A DNA stretch of 64,000 nucleotides, taken from the NCBI GenBank assembly GCA_046346965.1, contig JAXMHB010000014.1, positions 1 through 64,000 of the forward strand, given 5' to 3'. Numbering within the stretch: position 1 is the stretch's first letter; each line of letters begins with the position of its first letter. The translations under genes were made by a program, and so were the position numbers. The notes below the pieces were generated by a model, which saw only the letters and a list, made by a program, of their open reading frames with translations, was not told the origin of the DNA and did not search any database. The stretch is from JAXMHB01 sp046346965 (lineage in GTDB: Bacteria; Pseudomonadota; Gammaproteobacteria; Xanthomonadales; SZUA-5). Positions 53,452 to 62,924 of the stretch are shown here, piece by piece.

Positions 53452-55758
53452 TCAACCCGCCGTCTGGAAGTTGTAATCGAGCTGGGTGGTCCACGGGCGC
53501 AGCAGATCGCACTGGATGTAGTCCACGCCGAGTTCCCACAGGCGCGCGATGGCTGGGCGATCGGGCACTTCTTCGACTTCGATCGGAATGCCGTTGTCGC
53601 GCACCTGGGCGAGGATGGTGGCGAAGGCCATCGAGGGCTGCAGCGCGAGGTCGGTGTCGAGCTTGAGGACGTCGATATGAATCTGCTGCAGCAGCCGGGC
53701 GGCGTCTTTTTGCATGCCGAAGTCGCGCACACACAGTTGCACGCCGAGGCCGCGCAGGCGGTCGAGCACCGGGCGCACCACGGCCTGGTGCTCGATCAAG
53801 GCCTCGGTATCGAGTTCGAGCACCAGCGCGGCGTCCGGGCGCAGCGCCGGCGGCAGCGTCGATTCCAGGAAGCCGATGAAGCCGGGGTCGATGATGCTGG
53901 CGACGTCGACCTCGACCTGGATGCGCACGATGCGGCCGGCGGCGCGCTGGGCGCTGATGGCGGCCAGCGCGCGGGTGATGGAAATGCGATCGAGCGTGGC
54001 GAGCGTGCCGGCCCGACGCGCGGCGTCGGCGATATCGGCACGCAACTGACCCTGCGCTTGCTGCGCCGATTGCCGCAGCCGCAGGCGTTGCGCCCATTGG
54101 CCTGCGCGCAGGCCGCGTGCCGGGATCAGCGGCTGGTACTCGACCTGACACAGGGCCGGATCGATGTGCTGCACGCCCTGCCCGGCGGGCGCGGGCTCGG
54201 GTTCGGCGGCGCGGGCGACCGGCTTGCGCTGCGTCCAACTCGCCAGCGCGGTATCCAGCCAGCGCTGCGGATCGGACTCGGCCAAGGTCAGCTGCACGCG
54301 TGCCTGCACCTTGATCTGGCCGCGCGAGATCACCACCGGCCGGATGTCGATGCCGCTGCGGAAGCTCTGCATCAACTGGTGCAGCGAGGCCTCATCGGGG
54401 CGCGCGGCGAGCACCAGGAAATGCAGGTCATTCCATGGCGAAAAGACGTCGCCAGCCTGCACGCGGGCGGCGATACGGCCGGCCAGCGCCTGCTCGACCT
54501 CCAGCCGCAGCAGGCTGGGCAGCTTGTGCGCCAGCGCGTCGGCGTGCTCCAGACCCACGGAAATCAGCGCCGCCGGGCGATCGGGCAGGGCACGCAGTTT
54601 CTGCGCCAGCGCGCTGCGTGACAGCGGACCGCTCTGCGCCTCGTGCGGGCTGCTGAGCACCTGTCGGCGCAGCGCGCGGGCGCGCTTGGCGCGGCCGACG
54701 ACCACGTCGATCAAATGCGCCGGGCGCACCGGTTTGGTGAGGAAATCATCGGCGCCGATGTTGATCGCGCAGACGCGCTTACCCACGTCCTGCTCGCCTG
54801 AGATGAACACGATCGGCAGCAACAGCGTGCCCGGCATCTCGCGGATGCGCGCCGTCAGCGCCATGCCGTCGATGTCGGGCATATAGAGATCGACCAGAAT
54901 CAGATCGGGCCGGAAGCTCTGCACCAGCTCCAGTGCCTGCCGCGAGGACGTCGCCACCTGCGTGCTGAGGCCGCGTCGGCGCAGCACGGCGTCGCAAAAC
55001 ATGGTCTGGCTGCGGTCGTCGTCGACGATCAGCACGCGCAGCGGGTCGGTCGAACTCAGCGAGCGCTGCAGTTCCTCCAGCTTGCGCAGAACGCCGGCGG
55101 ATTCGGCGCTGGCGAGGAAGGCATCGGCGCTGCCGGTCATGCCGAGCAGCTGGTCGGCGATGGTGCTTTCGCGCGTCACCACCAGCAGCGGCGGCGTCGG
55201 TCCGGGTTTGCGGTTCTGGTCGAGCGCATCGACCAAGTCGCCGAGTTGCGCCAGCCAGGCGGAGTCGACCAGCACGCCGACCACCGGGCGGCCCTTGATC
55301 GCGGCGCCCAGTGCCGGCGGATCCTCGACCAGCACCAGCTGCCAGCCGCGCTGGCGGGCGTCGGCCTCCAGGCTGGGCATGGCGTGTTCGCGGCTGCTGA
55401 CGTACAGCAGCACCGGATGGTCGAGGGTTTCCTGCGCCAGCAGCTCGGCCAGCTGGATCGACGCCTGGGCGACGCGTTCCAGATAGTGCTGCAGCCGCGT
55501 ACGCTGCACCGCGTTCGGCGCCTCGGCGCTGTCGAGCAGAAAGCTCAGATAGGCGGCGGCATCGCGCGTGGCCAGCGCCGGCGCCTGCACCTGGAACTTG
55601 CCAGCGGCGGCGCTCAGTTCATGCAGCGACTGCAGCACCGCGTTCATGCGCTCGGCGCTCCACGGCGCCGCCATGCCCGCGCGCCACTGCACCAGCACCT
55701 GATCGATGCGCTCGTGCAGCATGTGCCGTATCCACGGTGCTCCGCCCGAGCTGGTCAT
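53452..55758 (-). CDS. Degenerate REC-GGDEF-EAL regulator
   Basis: A 768-residue cytoplasmic protein. An N-terminal helical region (1-130) and a receiver-like fold (about 130-235) precede a proper receiver domain (about 237-360: LRVLIVDDD, phospho-acceptor Asp in LILVDLYMPD, and FLTKPVRP). A remnant diguanylate cyclase domain follows (about 385-510), with PWNDLHFLVL where GGDEF should be. The last part (about 535-760) is an EAL fold with its catalytic residues lost: YQPLIPARG lacks the EAL motif, VRDFG replaces DDFG, and VEEVP replaces the AEGVE site. It is therefore unlikely to make or cut c-di-GMP, and may bind it or act by protein contact. Start ATG 55758 has GGAGG upstream. Confidence 0.82.
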   Translation of the reverse strand: MTSSGGAPWIRHMLHERIDQVLVQWRAGMAAPWSAERMNAVLQSLHELSAAAGKFQVQAPALATRDAAAYLSFLLDSAEAPNAVQRTRLQHYLERVAQASIQLAELLAQETLDHPVLLYVSSREHAMPSLEADARQRGWQLVLVEDPPALGAAIKGRPVVGVLVDSAWLAQLGDLVDALDQNRKPGPTPPLLVVTRESTIADQLLGMTGSADAFLASAESAGVLRKLEELQRSLSSTDPLRVLIVDDDRSQTMFCDAVLRRRGLSTQVATSSRQALELVQSFRPDLILVDLYMPDIDGMALTARIREMPGTLLLPIVFISGEQDVGKRVCAINIGADDFLTKPVRPAHLIDVVVGRAKRARALRRQVLSSPHEAQSGPLSRSALAQKLRALPDRPAALISVGLEHADALAHKLPSLLRLEVEQALAGRIAARVQAGDVFSPWNDLHFLVLAARPDEASLHQLMQSFRSGIDIRPVVISRGQIKVQARVQLTLAESDPQRWLDTALASWTQRKPVARAAEPEPAPAGQGVQHIDPALCQVEYQPLIPARGLRAGQWAQRLRLRQSAQQAQGQLRADIADAARRAGTLATLDRISITRALAAISAQRAAGRIVRIQVEVDVASIIDPGFIGFLESTLPPALRPDAALVLELDTEALIEHQAVVRPVLDRLRGLGVQLCVRDFGMQKDAARLLQQIHIDVLKLDTDLALQPSMAFATILAQVRDNGIPIEVEEVPDRPAIARLWELGVDYIQCDLLRPWTTQLDYNFQTAG

Positions 55759-56037
55759 GCCTGGCCTCCAATGGCGCGGCTGTGAGGTGAGGGAAGGGTG
55801 AAACCCATCGGCGCGCACCATCCCACAGCCCGGCAGGCGCTGCAATCGACGGCGGCGGCAACGGTAGCACTGAGGGTTTGGGTGCCGCAGCGCTGTCGAT
55901 ACTGGTGCAGCGCCGACGCAGGCACTGCCGGACGCGTTGCAATCGGTTTCGATGCGGTTGCAGGCGCGCCTGCGCGTGCGCTGGCGCACATTCGCAGCCT
56001 GCAGACTGGGCCTCAGCAACCCAACTGGAGTCTGCCC
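55759..56037. promoter_or_regulatory. Divergent regulatory region with GC palindrome
   Basis: The gap between the degenerate GGDEF-EAL gene and the AraC-like gene contains the perfect 14-bp palindrome GCAGGCGCGCCTGC at 55960-55973, a candidate operator. GGAG lies about 9 nt before the ATG at 56038. No strong sigma-70 boxes were found. Confidence 0.35.
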
Positions 56038-56409
56038 ATGGCCCTGGCCAGCGTCACACCCTCGATCGAACGTTTTGCCGACGCGCTCGAGCGTTTGCTG
56101 TGCGCGCGTCTGGGCGATCCGGATCTGACCGCGCGCAATCTGGCCGTGCGGCTCCGTACCGACAGCCATACGCTGGACCTGTGGATTCAGGCGGCGCAGG
56201 GCATGTCAGCGGCGGAGTATCTGCTGCAGCGGCGCCTGGATCAGGTGGTCGAGCTGATCCGCGAACGCCATCTGGATGTGGAAACGGCGGCGCTGCACTC
56301 GGGCTTCCGCACGCTGGACGAGTTCCTCAGCGCATTCGATCGCCGCTACGGCGTGCCGGTGCTGCGGGTGCCGGCCTCGGCCAGCAGCGCGGAAGGCGTC
56401 ACCCCGTAG
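56038..56409 (+). CDS. Small AraC-type DNA-binding protein
   Basis: A 123-residue protein that is essentially a stand-alone AraC/XylS double helix-turn-helix. The first helix-turn-helix contains LTARNLAVRLRTDSHTLDLWI, followed by GMSAAEYLLQRRLDQVVELI; the second contains VETAALHSGFRTLDEFLSAFDRRYGVP, matching the family's GF-(S/R)-x-x-x-x-F-x-x-x-F-x-x-x-x-G pattern. There is no sensor or dimerisation domain. Its 3' end overlaps the hybrid kinase gene on the opposite strand by 64 bp (56346-56409), where both genes encode the tail of an AraC-type domain. GGAG precedes the ATG at 56038. The regulated genes are unknown. Confidence 0.75.
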   Translation: MALASVTPSIERFADALERLLCARLGDPDLTARNLAVRLRTDSHTLDLWIQAAQGMSAAEYLLQRRLDQVVELIRERHLDVETAALHSGFRTLDEFLSAFDRRYGVPVLRVPASASSAEGVTP

Positions 56410-59400
56410 CGCTTGCGGAAGGCCTGCGAGAAGTAGGACAGATTGTCGAAGCCGACCGCGTAAGCGATCTCGGACACACTGCCGCGATGGTCGCGCAGCA
56501 GACGCTCGGCCAGCGTCAAACGACGCTCGCGCAACAGTTCGCTGGGGCTGGTCTGGTGGGCGGTGCGGATGCGCCGGAACAGCGTGGCGCGGTCTACGTG
56601 CAGCGCCTGCGCCATCTCTGCCACACCGAAGCTGGGATCGCTGATGCGCGTCTCCAGCAGTTGATGCAGACGCTGTTCGAACTTGCCCTGTGCCGACTCC
56701 ACCGGCGGCAAGGACGGCGCTGGCGCGGCGCTGGCCAGTTCGGCCAGCAGGGTGCGACGCAGCCGCCGGCGCGCATCCAGCAGGGCGTCGATGCGCGCGA
56801 TCAGCTCGCTGGTATCGAAGGGCTTGGTCAGATAGTCGTCGGCGCCGGCGTTAAGGCCGTCGACGATGTCGCGTTTGTGCGCCTTGGCCGACAGCAAGAT
56901 CAGCGGCACGCCTGCGGTCTCCGGATTGCGGCGCAGCGCGCGCGCCAGACTGAGGCCGTCCAGGCCCGGCATCATCACATCGCTGACCACCACGTCTGGC
57001 AGCGCCTCGGCGATGCGCTCCAGTGCCTCGTCGCCGTCGCTGGCGCAGATCACCCGATAGGCATCACCCAGGCGATCGGCCAGATAGCGCCGCAGTTCGG
57101 CATGATCGTCGACCACCAGCACGGTGGGACGCAGCGGCTCGATCGAGGGCGCGGGCGTGGCATCGGCGGGCGCCTGGGCCGACCACACCAGAGCCGGGGC
57201 GGACTCGGTCAGCAGCGGCGGCGCCTGCTGCGGCAGATCGCCAAAATGCGCATGACCGCGGCGGAACCACAGCACGAAACAGGCGCCTTGGCCGGGCGCG
57301 CTGATCAGATCGACGCGGCCGTGATGCAGCTCCATCAACTCGCGCACCAGCGCCAGACCGATGCCGGTGCCGGGCGCGTCCGGCGGCGCCTGCGCGCTGC
57401 CCTGGTAGAAGCGCTCGAAGATGCGGACCTGCTCGGCCTCGGCGATGCCGGGGCCGTTGTCCTCGATTTCGATGCCGACCTCGCTGGCAGTGGGCACCAG
57501 CCGCAGCACGACGCGGCCGCCGGCCGGCGTGAACTTGAGCGCGTTGGCGAGCAGATTGCTGACCATGCGCTCCATCTGGTCGCGGTCGTACCAGAGCAGC
57601 AGCGGATCGGCGAGGCCCTCGCCGATGAGCTCGATCTGGCGCGAGCCGGCCTGCCCGGCGAAGGCGCCGAGTTCGCGCCGCAGCTGATCGCAGAGATCGT
57701 GCTCGCCCACGTGCAGATCGAAGCGTCCGGCCGCGAGCCGGCTGAGGTCGAGCAGCTCGCTGACCAGCTTGAGCAAGCGCTGCGAGCTCTGGCGGGCGGT
57801 GCCGAGCGCGCTGGCCAGCGCCGGCGCCAGCGCGCCGAAGCGACCGCCGAGCGCATCGGTGAGCGGGCCCAGGATCAGCGTCAGCGGGGTGCGGAACTCA
57901 TGGCTGACGTGGGCGAAAAAGCGCGTGCGCGCCTCCGACAGCGCCTGGATCTCGGCCGCCTGACGTCGGATGTCCAGCGTGCGCTCGGCCACCAGCGCCT
58001 CCAGGCGCGCGCGCTCGGCCTGCAGCTTGCGCGTGCGCAGCCGCGCGTAGGCGATCGCGCTGCCGGCAATCAGCAAGGCCAGCGCCAGTAGCGCGGTCAC
58101 TCGCAGCAGTGGCGTTTCGTGGGCGTAGTAGCCGATCTGCAGGGGCAGCGTCAGCCGCCCCAGCACGCGGCCATCGGGCGCCAGCGCCTCGGCGTCGATC
58201 TGCTGCGCGCCGGCGTGCAGGCCGCTGACGCTGAACTCGGCGCTGCCGGTGTGCTGGAACTCGCCGCCATCGACGCGATAGCGCCAGCTGGGCCGCCACT
58301 CGGACTGATAGTCGGGCAGGGCGACGCGGATTTGCAGCTCGCGCGCCGCCGCGGGCAGCGCCAGCTGCGCTGCGGCCGTCGCTGACCCGGCGTACAGCGT
58401 GCCGTCGATGCCGCGTACCTGCTGCAGCAGCGCTGCCGCGGCCGGCGCGTCCGGCCGCGGCGCGCCCTGCACGCGCATCAGACCGCTGTCGTCGCCCAGC
58501 CACAGCGTGCCATCGCTTTCCAGATACAGATGGCGTGCCGGATGGCGAAAGCGCTGCAAGGGGGTGTCCGCGATCTGCAAGCGCCCATCCTGCGCGCTGC
58601 TCAAGGCATACAGACGCTGCTCGTCCACCGCCCAGCTGCGGCCGCCCAGCGAGGCGGTGATGGCGGTCAGCGCCAGCCCCTCGGGGAAGCGCGGATCCAG
58701 CGTGAAGCGCTCGCCGCCCAGCCGACGCACGCCATCGGCCATCACGATCAACCCGGCGCCATCCCAGGCGAAGGTGGCGCGACCCGCCGGGATGCCCTCC
58801 TCATCGCCGTAGCGCGTGACCCGCGGTGAGGGCCACTGCGCCAGTCGGTCGATGCGATAAACGCCACCGCCATCGATGCTGGTGTACAGCGCCGCGCCAT
58901 CGACCGCCAGATCGAACATCGGCAGCAGGCGCACGCTGGCAGGATCCACCTCGAAACGTCCGTCCACCTCGCGCAGCCGCCAGATCTCGTTGGCGACCAC
59001 CGCGTAGATCCAGCCGTCGGCCGCGGCCAGCGCCGACACCCGCGCCTTGCGGAACAGCTCCTGTGCGGGCTGCGCCGGGTCGTCCGGAAGCAGCACCAGG
59101 CCATTGCCGGTGCCCACCAACAGCCCGGCACCGGTGGGCAGCAGCGACCAGGTGCTGTTGCGCTGGACGCGGTCGTCGACGAAGCGCGCCGGCTCGCCCG
59201 GCAGCGTGGCGGCCTGCAGGCGCTTCAGGCCCTGACGGGTAGCGGCATACAGTCGACCCTGATGGCGCAGCAGGCGCTCCACCTGGGACACGCCTTGGGC
59301 GCGGCCGTAGCGGGTGACGGCGTTGTCCGGCTCCAGTCGCGCGATGCCGCCGTCCAGCGTCAGCCACAGGCCGCCGGCACGGTCGAGCTGAATGTCGGTG

Positions 59401-60269
59401 ATGCGCGTGCCGGGCAGATAGGCCGACGCCAGTCGCCGCCGCAGGCTGCCGTCGCTGCGCAGCTGATAGTAGCCACCGAAGCGCGTGCCGATCGCCAGAT
59501 CGCCGTTATCCAGGCGCGCCAGACTTTCGATGCGATCCTCCCGTAGCGACTGCGCCAGCGCGGCTGCCAGCGCCAGTGGCTGCCAGCGGCCATCGACGCG
59601 CTGGTACAGCGCGGCGCGGTCGCTGGCGGTCCACGGCTCGGCGCCGCGACTGAACAGGGCGATGCCACTGTCGGGCAGGCCGTTGCTGGCGGCCGGGAGG
59701 AAGTCACCGCGCTCGCGGTCGTACTGCTTGAGGCCGGCGCCATTCTCGTACAGCCACAGCTGCCCGTCGCGCAACTGCAGCTCGCTGTAGCCCTGACTGC
59801 TGCCCAGCCAGCGCCAGACGCCCTGCGCTTCGATCAGCACATGACTGCGCGAGAGGAAAAACACCTGCCCGGCGAACTCGACGATACGGCCGATATCGCC
59901 GTAAGCCGGCGCATCCTTGGGCAGCGTGTAGGGATGCCACTGCCATTGGCGCTGGGCGTCGGCAGCGAGGTAGCCGAGCGCTTGTCCGGTACCCAGGTAC
60001 AGGCGGCCGTCGGCGCCCTCGGCCAGATCGTAGACGGCGCCGCCCGGCCCGCCGAGGAACTCGAAGCGCTCACCGTCGTAGCGCAACAGGCCGGTGTGCG
60101 CGGCAAACACCAGCGTGCCATCGCGCAGTTGCAGCGCCCGCCACACCTGCGAGGACTCGGTGTACTCGGAGACCTCGAAGCGCTGCAGCACCGGCATGCC
60201 GTCCTCGGCCGGGTCGGCGGCCCACAGCTGCAACGGCAGCAACAGCAGTGCAAGGAGGACGAAGCGCAT
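56346..60269 (-). CDS. Hybrid two-component system: propeller sensor, histidine kinase, receiver, AraC output
   Basis: A 1307-residue single-protein signalling system. Order: signal peptide about 1-17; periplasmic Reg_prop beta-propellers about 35-590 (QLRDGQLWLY and similar WL-D-G units); Y_Y_Y domain about 625-710; transmembrane helix about 715-740; HisKA with H-box FFAHVSHEFRTPLTLI at about 790; HATPase with MVSNLLANALKFTP (about 903) and DNGPGIAEAE; receiver about 1048-1165 with SDVMMPGLDG as phospho-site; AraC HTH about 1215-1290 (VSEIAYAVGFDNLSYFSQAFRKRYGVTP). Such hybrid systems usually sense a nutrient in the periplasm and switch on uptake or degradation genes nearby; the TonB receptor gene directly upstream on the same strand is a likely target. 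Confidence 0.93.
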   Translation of the reverse strand: MRFVLLALLLLPLQLWAADPAEDGMPVLQRFEVSEYTESSQVWRALQLRDGTLVFAAHTGLLRYDGERFEFLGGPGGAVYDLAEGADGRLYLGTGQALGYLAADAQRQWQWHPYTLPKDAPAYGDIGRIVEFAGQVFFLSRSHVLIEAQGVWRWLGSSQGYSELQLRDGQLWLYENGAGLKQYDRERGDFLPAASNGLPDSGIALFSRGAEPWTASDRAALYQRVDGRWQPLALAAALAQSLREDRIESLARLDNGDLAIGTRFGGYYQLRSDGSLRRRLASAYLPGTRITDIQLDRAGGLWLTLDGGIARLEPDNAVTRYGRAQGVSQVERLLRHQGRLYAATRQGLKRLQAATLPGEPARFVDDRVQRNSTWSLLPTGAGLLVGTGNGLVLLPDDPAQPAQELFRKARVSALAAADGWIYAVVANEIWRLREVDGRFEVDPASVRLLPMFDLAVDGAALYTSIDGGGVYRIDRLAQWPSPRVTRYGDEEGIPAGRATFAWDGAGLIVMADGVRRLGGERFTLDPRFPEGLALTAITASLGGRSWAVDEQRLYALSSAQDGRLQIADTPLQRFRHPARHLYLESDGTLWLGDDSGLMRVQGAPRPDAPAAAALLQQVRGIDGTLYAGSATAAAQLALPAAARELQIRVALPDYQSEWRPSWRYRVDGGEFQHTGSAEFSVSGLHAGAQQIDAEALAPDGRVLGRLTLPLQIGYYAHETPLLRVTALLALALLIAGSAIAYARLRTRKLQAERARLEALVAERTLDIRRQAAEIQALSEARTRFFAHVSHEFRTPLTLILGPLTDALGGRFGALAPALASALGTARQSSQRLLKLVSELLDLSRLAAGRFDLHVGEHDLCDQLRRELGAFAGQAGSRQIELIGEGLADPLLLWYDRDQMERMVSNLLANALKFTPAGGRVVLRLVPTASEVGIEIEDNGPGIAEAEQVRIFERFYQGSAQAPPDAPGTGIGLALVRELMELHHGRVDLISAPGQGACFVLWFRRGHAHFGDLPQQAPPLLTESAPALVWSAQAPADATPAPSIEPLRPTVLVVDDHAELRRYLADRLGDAYRVICASDGDEALERIAEALPDVVVSDVMMPGLDGLSLARALRRNPETAGVPLILLSAKAHKRDIVDGLNAGADDYLTKPFDTSELIARIDALLDARRRLRRTLLAELASAAPAPSLPPVESAQGKFEQRLHQLLETRISDPSFGVAEMAQALHVDRATLFRRIRTAHQTSPSELLRERRLTLAERLLRDHRGSVSEIAYAVGFDNLSYFSQAFRKRYGVTPSALLAEAGTRSTGTP

Positions 60270-60364
60270 GCCGCAAGCATGCGGCGCGCTCGCGGGTCAG
60301 GCAACGCGCGGGCGCCGGCGGGATTGTCGATGCGGTGGCAGGGGGTATTGCTGAGGGTGCAGTC

Positions 60365-60395
60365 CGCGCTGCCGGCCAGAACGACCGGCAGCGCG
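60365..60395 (-). terminator. Hairpin after the TonB receptor gene
   Basis: CGCGCTGCCGG (60365-60375) pairs perfectly with CCGGCAGCGCG (60385-60395), giving an 11-bp stem and 9-nt loop about 10 bp past the stop at 60405. It has no U-run, so it may be a weak terminator or a processing/stability hairpin. Confidence 0.5.
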
Positions 60396-60404
60396 TGCGA
60401 GAGT

Positions 60405-62843
60405 TTAGAAAGTCCAGTTGATGCGGCCGTAGTAGTAGCCGCCATTCAGACCGAAGGGCAGCGTCTCCCAGCCGTAGTTGAAACCCAGGCCCGGGAAGGG
60501 ATTGTTGTCCGGGTTCTCGCCACCGGCCCACTTGCTCGGGTAGGTATCGAAGACGTTGTTGCCGCCGACGGTCAGATCCAGGTTGTCCGTGATCTGATAG
60601 TTCACCGCGAGATCGGTAAGCCACTTGCCGGCACCGCGATACTCAGGACCAAAGCCTACGCCACGCACCTTGCCGTAGTAGCTGTTGTTGACGCTGACGG
60701 TCCAGGCGCCGGTCTTGTAAGTGGCACCGATTCCGGCGCGATTGCGCGGCAGCGCTTCCTCCACCAGCGTGACTTGCGCTTCCGGGAAGATCACCGAGGC
60801 CGGCAGCAGGCTGGACTGCGAGTTGATGCGCTCCACCGACGTGCGGTTGTGGCTGAAGGAGGCGTCAAGAGTCAGCTCGGCATCGTCGGCGAGCTTCATC
60901 GTGTACTGGCCGACGATATCGATGCCGGTGGTCTGCGTATCGATGGCGTTGGTGAACAGATTGGCAAGGCCGACGCGCAGCGGATTCAGGATGGCGCCGA
61001 CGGCGGCACTGTAGGAGGCGGAAATGTCGCCCGACAACACGATGCGGTCGTCAATGTCGATCCGATAGGCGTCAACCGTCAGACTGAAGCCGTTGTCCGG
61101 CCGGTAGGCAAAGCCAATGGTGTAGTTGGTCGAGGTCTCTTCCTGCAAGGGCTTGAAGCCGAGGCCGGCGGCCACGGCGCTGCCCTGGCGGGCCGTGATC
61201 GAGTCGATCAGCGTGCCGCCGCTCAGCGTGGTGGAGACCTGGCTGAAGTACTGCTGCTGGATGCCGGGCGCGCGGAAGCCGGTGGAGATCGCGCCACGCA
61301 GCGAGAAGGCCTCGGTAAAGTTGTAGCGCATCGCCAGCTTGCCGGTGCTGTTCTGGCCGGCGTCGCTGTAATCCTCGTAGCGGACCGCCGCGTTCAGCAG
61401 GAACTGCTCGGTCAGGTAGGACTCGCCTTCCAGGTAGACGCCAACGCTGCGTCGGTCCTTGTCCACCTCGGTGCTCGGCTGGAAGCCGGGAAAGCCCTGC
61501 AGCCCGGCAGCCGCGATGCCGCCGGCCTGATTGCGGATCACGATGGCCGGATTGTTGGTGCGGCCGTAGGACCAGGACACCGGATCGCCGGCCTCGATGC
61601 TGTAGCCGTCCTGGCGCCACTCGACGCCCGCCGCCAGTGACAGCGGCTCATAGCCCACGCCCCAGTCAACCGTTCCGCGGGTGTCGAAATTGACCGTGGT
61701 CTGGTCCATGCCGAGACGGCCGCTGCTGTCGGAGGAGGTCGGGCTCTCGCCGTAGATGCCCCCGGCGCGCGGCTCGTAGAACCAACTGACGTTGACCGTG
61801 TTGGCGCCGGCAAAATTGAAGGAGTTGTCGCCGTGGTTGACGCTGAAATCGTAGTCCCAGTTGTCGTTGAAGGCGCCGCGCAGGCCGACGGCAAAGGACC
61901 AGTCTTTGGTGGTGGTCAACAGCGTCGGCAGAAAGCCGTTGGGATACAGCGCCGGCACGGTGCGGCCGTCACCCGCGGTGCGGAAGAAACCGGAGGAGTT
62001 GGCGTCACGCTCGGAGGCGCCGCCAAAGGCATACAGCGTGGCCTCGCCCAGCGGCACTTCGGCATTCAGCCAGAGCAGTTTGGACTCGGTATCGGCATCG
62101 CCAATGCGCTGGGTGACCCGCGGCGGATTGACGCGCAGACGGTCAGGACCGGCGCGGTTGGTCTCGCCGCGATCCAGGTACTCCGCGGTCAGGTTCAGAA
62201 AACCGCTGTCGCCCAGCTTGAAGCCGGCATTGGCGCCGATGCGAGTGGTGTCGCCATCACCTTCATAGGTCTGGCCGACTTCGGCATTCACCGAGCCGCC
62301 GTGGTCCGCGCTCTTCAGAATGATGTTGATGACGCCGGCGATCGCGTCTGAACCATATTGCGCCGAAGCGCCATCACGCAGGATTTCGATGCGCTCGATC
62401 GCCGAGATCGGAATGGTGTTGATATCGGTGCCGGCCGAACCGCGGCCGATGCTCTGCTGCACATTGACCAGACCCTGCTGATGCCGGCGCTTGCCGTTGA
62501 CCAGCACCAGCACCTGATCCGGCCCCATGCCGCGCAGCGACGCCGGCCAGATCAGATCGGTACCGTCAGACACGAAGCTCTGCGGAAAATTGAAGGACGG
62601 CGCGATCTTCTGCAGCAAGCGGCCCACTTCCGCGGCGCCGGTGCCTTCGATCATCTCGCGGGTGATGATGTCCACCGGCGCCACGGTCTCGGTGGCGCTG
62701 CGATTGCTGGCGCGACTGCCGACGACGCTAATGGTGTCGAGGGTGGCCGGTTTGTCGGCGGCGTCCTGAGCCACGACGGGCAGGGACAGCGCCGAGGCGA
62801 TAGCGACACACAGCAGACGAACGCGCAAGGAATGCTTCGACAT
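60405..62843 (-). CDS. TonB-dependent outer-membrane receptor
   Basis: An 812-residue receptor with a signal peptide (about 1-25, PVVAQ), a TonB box-like DTISVVGSR, a plug domain (about 45-165, with ITREMIEGTGAAEVGRLLQK, SLRGMGPDQVLVLVNGKRRH and ERIEILRDGASAQYGSDAIAGVINII) and a 22-strand-type barrel ending in an aromatic residue (GRINWTF). Motifs such as GINGKRRH-like VNGKRRH and YGSDAIAGVINI are typical of the Xanthomonadales receptors for plant or algal glycans and other nutrients. The substrate cannot be read. ATG 62843 is used because it begins the signal peptide and has AGAGG upstream. The neighbouring hybrid kinase downstream could control it. Confidence 0.92.
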   Translation of the reverse strand: MSKHSLRVRLLCVAIASALSLPVVAQDAADKPATLDTISVVGSRASNRSATETVAPVDIITREMIEGTGAAEVGRLLQKIAPSFNFPQSFVSDGTDLIWPASLRGMGPDQVLVLVNGKRRHQQGLVNVQQSIGRGSAGTDINTIPISAIERIEILRDGASAQYGSDAIAGVINIILKSADHGGSVNAEVGQTYEGDGDTTRIGANAGFKLGDSGFLNLTAEYLDRGETNRAGPDRLRVNPPRVTQRIGDADTESKLLWLNAEVPLGEATLYAFGGASERDANSSGFFRTAGDGRTVPALYPNGFLPTLLTTTKDWSFAVGLRGAFNDNWDYDFSVNHGDNSFNFAGANTVNVSWFYEPRAGGIYGESPTSSDSSGRLGMDQTTVNFDTRGTVDWGVGYEPLSLAAGVEWRQDGYSIEAGDPVSWSYGRTNNPAIVIRNQAGGIAAAGLQGFPGFQPSTEVDKDRRSVGVYLEGESYLTEQFLLNAAVRYEDYSDAGQNSTGKLAMRYNFTEAFSLRGAISTGFRAPGIQQQYFSQVSTTLSGGTLIDSITARQGSAVAAGLGFKPLQEETSTNYTIGFAYRPDNGFSLTVDAYRIDIDDRIVLSGDISASYSAAVGAILNPLRVGLANLFTNAIDTQTTGIDIVGQYTMKLADDAELTLDASFSHNRTSVERINSQSSLLPASVIFPEAQVTLVEEALPRNRAGIGATYKTGAWTVSVNNSYYGKVRGVGFGPEYRGAGKWLTDLAVNYQITDNLDLTVGGNNVFDTYPSKWAGGENPDNNPFPGLGFNYGWETLPFGLNGGYYYGRINWTF

Positions 62844-62924
62844 GAGGACCTCTCTGGGATGCCGGTTTTGGCAGCGAGGCGACAATGTCAAAAAGAAGTT
62901 AATTTTACAACGAGTCGCAAAGCC

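Noticed and set aside
53332..54621. A 429-residue plus-strand frame opposite the degenerate EAL protein
   Set aside because: Arg/Gln/Asp-rich shadow without any family motif; the opposite strand encodes receiver and EAL folds.
55878..58091. A 737-residue plus-strand open frame across the hybrid kinase
   Set aside because: Its product is Arg/Gln/Gly-rich with no domain; the minus-strand kinase has all expected motifs in order.
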